Of a stretch of DNA of 64,000 nucleotides, positions 62,542 to 64,000 are shown piece by piece. Origin of the DNA: Anaerobacterium chartisolvens. GTDB lineage: Bacteria; Bacillota; Clostridia; Acetivibrionales; DSM-27016. The stretch lies in the NCBI RefSeq assembly GCF_003337415.1, contig NZ_QPJT01000003.1, forward strand, positions 1 to 64,000, written 5' to 3'. The notes beneath the pieces were generated by a model. It searched no databases, had not been told where the DNA came from, and saw only the letters and a list, made by a program, of their open reading frames with translations. The position numbers and the translations under genes are program-made. The stretch's first letter is position 1, and each line of letters begins with the position of its first letter.

Positions 62542-63945
62542 ATGAAAAAAGTATTGTGTACAATCATCAGCTTCATCATGCTGCTTGCACTGGTGGGGCA
62601 AACATACGCCGAACCGGCGCAGCAAGGGCAAAGCAGCATTAAATGCAATATCAATACAGCGTCCATAGTGATTAACAATACCGTTTCCAATCTAGCTACA
62701 ATTACGTATAAGCAAAGGGTTTATGTTCCTTTAAAGGACATATCGGCGTATTTTAACAGCAGCTTTGAAATTGACAAGGCTGGCGTAATTATTAATATCA
62801 GTACAGCTGACACAGGAAAATCAGCGATTCCCTCTGCCGGAAGGCCTTCGCCAAGGATGGGGGCTGTCATAGACGCAGGCATTGACAGCTATAAGATAAG
62901 GGCTGACGGGCTGGATCAGTATATGAGATCAATAACCTATAATGGTGTTATATATGTTCCCGTAAGGTATTTTGCTGAGATATTTGACTGGAGTGTGGAG
63001 CCTAAAGCCGACGGCAATATATTGCTGAACCCCAAAACAGACATAATAGGGTCTGTAAACGGTGAGAAAATCTCCAAAAGCCAGTTTGACTATTATTATA
63101 ACGGTATATTGCGGCAGGCTGGAGGCAGTCAGGGTGAGATAACAGAGGAGTATAAGGCGCAGCTCAAGCAGGAAGTGTTTGACTATCTGGTCAGCTTGAG
63201 GCTTTGGGAGCAAAAGGCAAAGGAAAATGAAATAGCTGTCGGGGAAGAGGACTTGCGAAAAATAAACTCGGAGGAGATAGACCCTGTTGTAAGAAATTAT
63301 CAGGGGATAGACAATTTACGTGAAGCACTTGCGGAAGAGGGCTTATATTTTCATCAGGTGGTGCTGCAGACAAAATATAGCTACATAGCGAATAAGGTTT
63401 CCGCTGAGCTTTCTGCCTCGGTGCAGTCTGCGGAGGACGAAATAAAGGCTTACTACGATAAGAATACAATAAACTATACACAGCCTGAAACGTTAAGGGC
63501 AAAGCATATTTTGATATCAACGCTTGACGAACAGAGAAATCCTTTCGACGCAGAAAAGAAGGCGCTGGCGAAGGCAAAAGCCGAGGATATACTTAAAAAA
63601 ATAAACAGCGGGGGAGACTTTGACGAGCTTATGAAGGAGAATTCCCAAGACCCCGGGCTGGCAAGCTACCCCGACGGGTATCCTTTCGGCAGAGGAGAAA
63701 TGATTAAAGAGTTTGAGGATGCCGCCTTTGCTCTTAAAGTTGGAGAGATGAGCGGGCTTGTAGAGACACATTATGGATACCATATAATAAGGCTTGAGGA
63801 AAGGGTGCCGGAGAAGGTAGTTGCTTATGAGGACGTAAAGGAATCAATAAGGATGCAGCTCGACATGACAAAAAAGCAGCAGTATATTGATGAAATGATG
63901 AATGCGTGGATTGCTGAAAGTGAAATAAAAAACAATATTAAATAG
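62542..63945 (+). CDS. Secreted peptidyl-prolyl isomerase (parvulin/SurA-like) with copper-amine-oxidase-type N-domain
   Basis: 467 residues with a signal peptide (about 1-24, ending GQTYA). An N-terminal region (about 35-165) has two copper-amine-oxidase N-like stretches, YKQRVYVPLKDISAYFNSSF and YNGVIYVPVRYFAEIFDWSV, common in clostridial envelope proteins. Then a SurA-like helical region (about 170-310) and a parvulin rotamase domain (about 318-430: LRAKHILIST, LMKENSQDPG, GYPFGRGEMIKEFEDAAFAL, THYGYHIIRLEE). It should assist folding of exported proteins, possibly including cellulosome subunits. Confidence 0.88.
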   Translation: MKKVLCTIISFIMLLALVGQTYAEPAQQGQSSIKCNINTASIVINNTVSNLATITYKQRVYVPLKDISAYFNSSFEIDKAGVIINISTADTGKSAIPSAGRPSPRMGAVIDAGIDSYKIRADGLDQYMRSITYNGVIYVPVRYFAEIFDWSVEPKADGNILLNPKTDIIGSVNGEKISKSQFDYYYNGILRQAGGSQGEITEEYKAQLKQEVFDYLVSLRLWEQKAKENEIAVGEEDLRKINSEEIDPVVRNYQGIDNLREALAEEGLYFHQVVLQTKYSYIANKVSAELSASVQSAEDEIKAYYDKNTINYTQPETLRAKHILISTLDEQRNPFDAEKKALAKAKAEDILKKINSGGDFDELMKENSQDPGLASYPDGYPFGRGEMIKEFEDAAFALKVGEMSGLVETHYGYHIIRLEERVPEKVVAYEDVKESIRMQLDMTKKQQYIDEMMNAWIAESEIKNNIK

Positions 63946-63979
63946 GGCACAATATGAAAATATTGCAGGTGATATAAAA

Positions 63980-64000
63980 ATGAAAAGCTATAGAAAAGAA
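63980..64000 (+). CDS. Start of a gene cut by the window end
   Basis: ATG at 63980 with GCAGGTGAT upstream; seven codons (MKSYRKE) are visible. Too short to identify. Confidence 0.5.

Overview
The window looks like a chromosomal piece of a spore-forming, anaerobic, cellulosome-producing member of the Clostridia (Acetivibrio / Ruminiclostridium-like). Reasons seen in the sequence: two secreted plant-cell-wall enzymes carry type I dockerins; there is a large one-piece pyruvate:ferredoxin oxidoreductase; spoIIM, dacF and an mciZ-like gene point to sporulation; an SLH-domain protein points to a Gram-positive S-layer-type envelope; and sigma-A promoters and strong AGGAGG ribosome sites are easy to find. 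Genus-level placement is an inference.

Layout. 0.1-9 kb: an XRE regulator with a small membrane protein, an orphan lipoprotein, a dockerin-bearing SGNH esterase convergent with a dockerin-CBM6-GH10 xylanase, a GNAT/YoaP protein, an ASCH protein and an amidohydrolase, interspersed with short palindromic repeats. 9.2-22.2 kb: an exopolysaccharide locus (chain-length protein, two glycosyltransferases, EpsG-type polymerase, pyruvyl transferase, F420-dehydrogenase-beta-like Fe-S protein, flippase, then a separately promoted initiating phosphotransferase), followed by an SLH protein. 22.4-24 kb: XRE regulator plus DUF1016 nuclease and a broken third ORF. 24.1-33.7 kb: ABC exporter, asnS, a two-CxxC protein, citrate synthase, and a leftward pyk / PFL-family / ACT group. 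33.8-43 kb: an AbrB-RelE toxin-antitoxin pair, a manganese (yybP-ykoY) riboswitch in front of a P-type ATPase, pyruvate:ferredoxin oxidoreductase, and a Phd-PIN toxin-antitoxin pair. 43-50 kb: AEC transporter, a methyl-H4folate methyltransferase, an EAL-CBS-GGDEF protein, a YafY/GyrI-like pair, and a flavodoxin with a membrane protein.

50.2-52.6 kb: a small accessory islet bounded by a 51-bp direct repeat of the 3' part of tRNA-Trp. It holds an unusual acetyltransferase / 3-methyladenine-glycosylase fusion, DUF2200 and two decayed genes. 52.7-64 kb: a conserved block of proC, rnhA, an overlooked 46-codon mciZ-like gene, nudF, spoIIM, xerD, deoB, deoA, dacF, lysA and a foldase.

The items most worth a second look are the tRNA-Trp islet with its fusion gene, the mciZ-like small gene, the riboswitch-based reassignment of the 'calcium' ATPase towards manganese, the dispersed GGGGACGCTCCTG palindromes, and the near-perfect 44-bp palindrome over the exopolysaccharide promoter. 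Nothing here is a clear new multi-gene defence system. Domain calls come from reading the sequence, without database searches.
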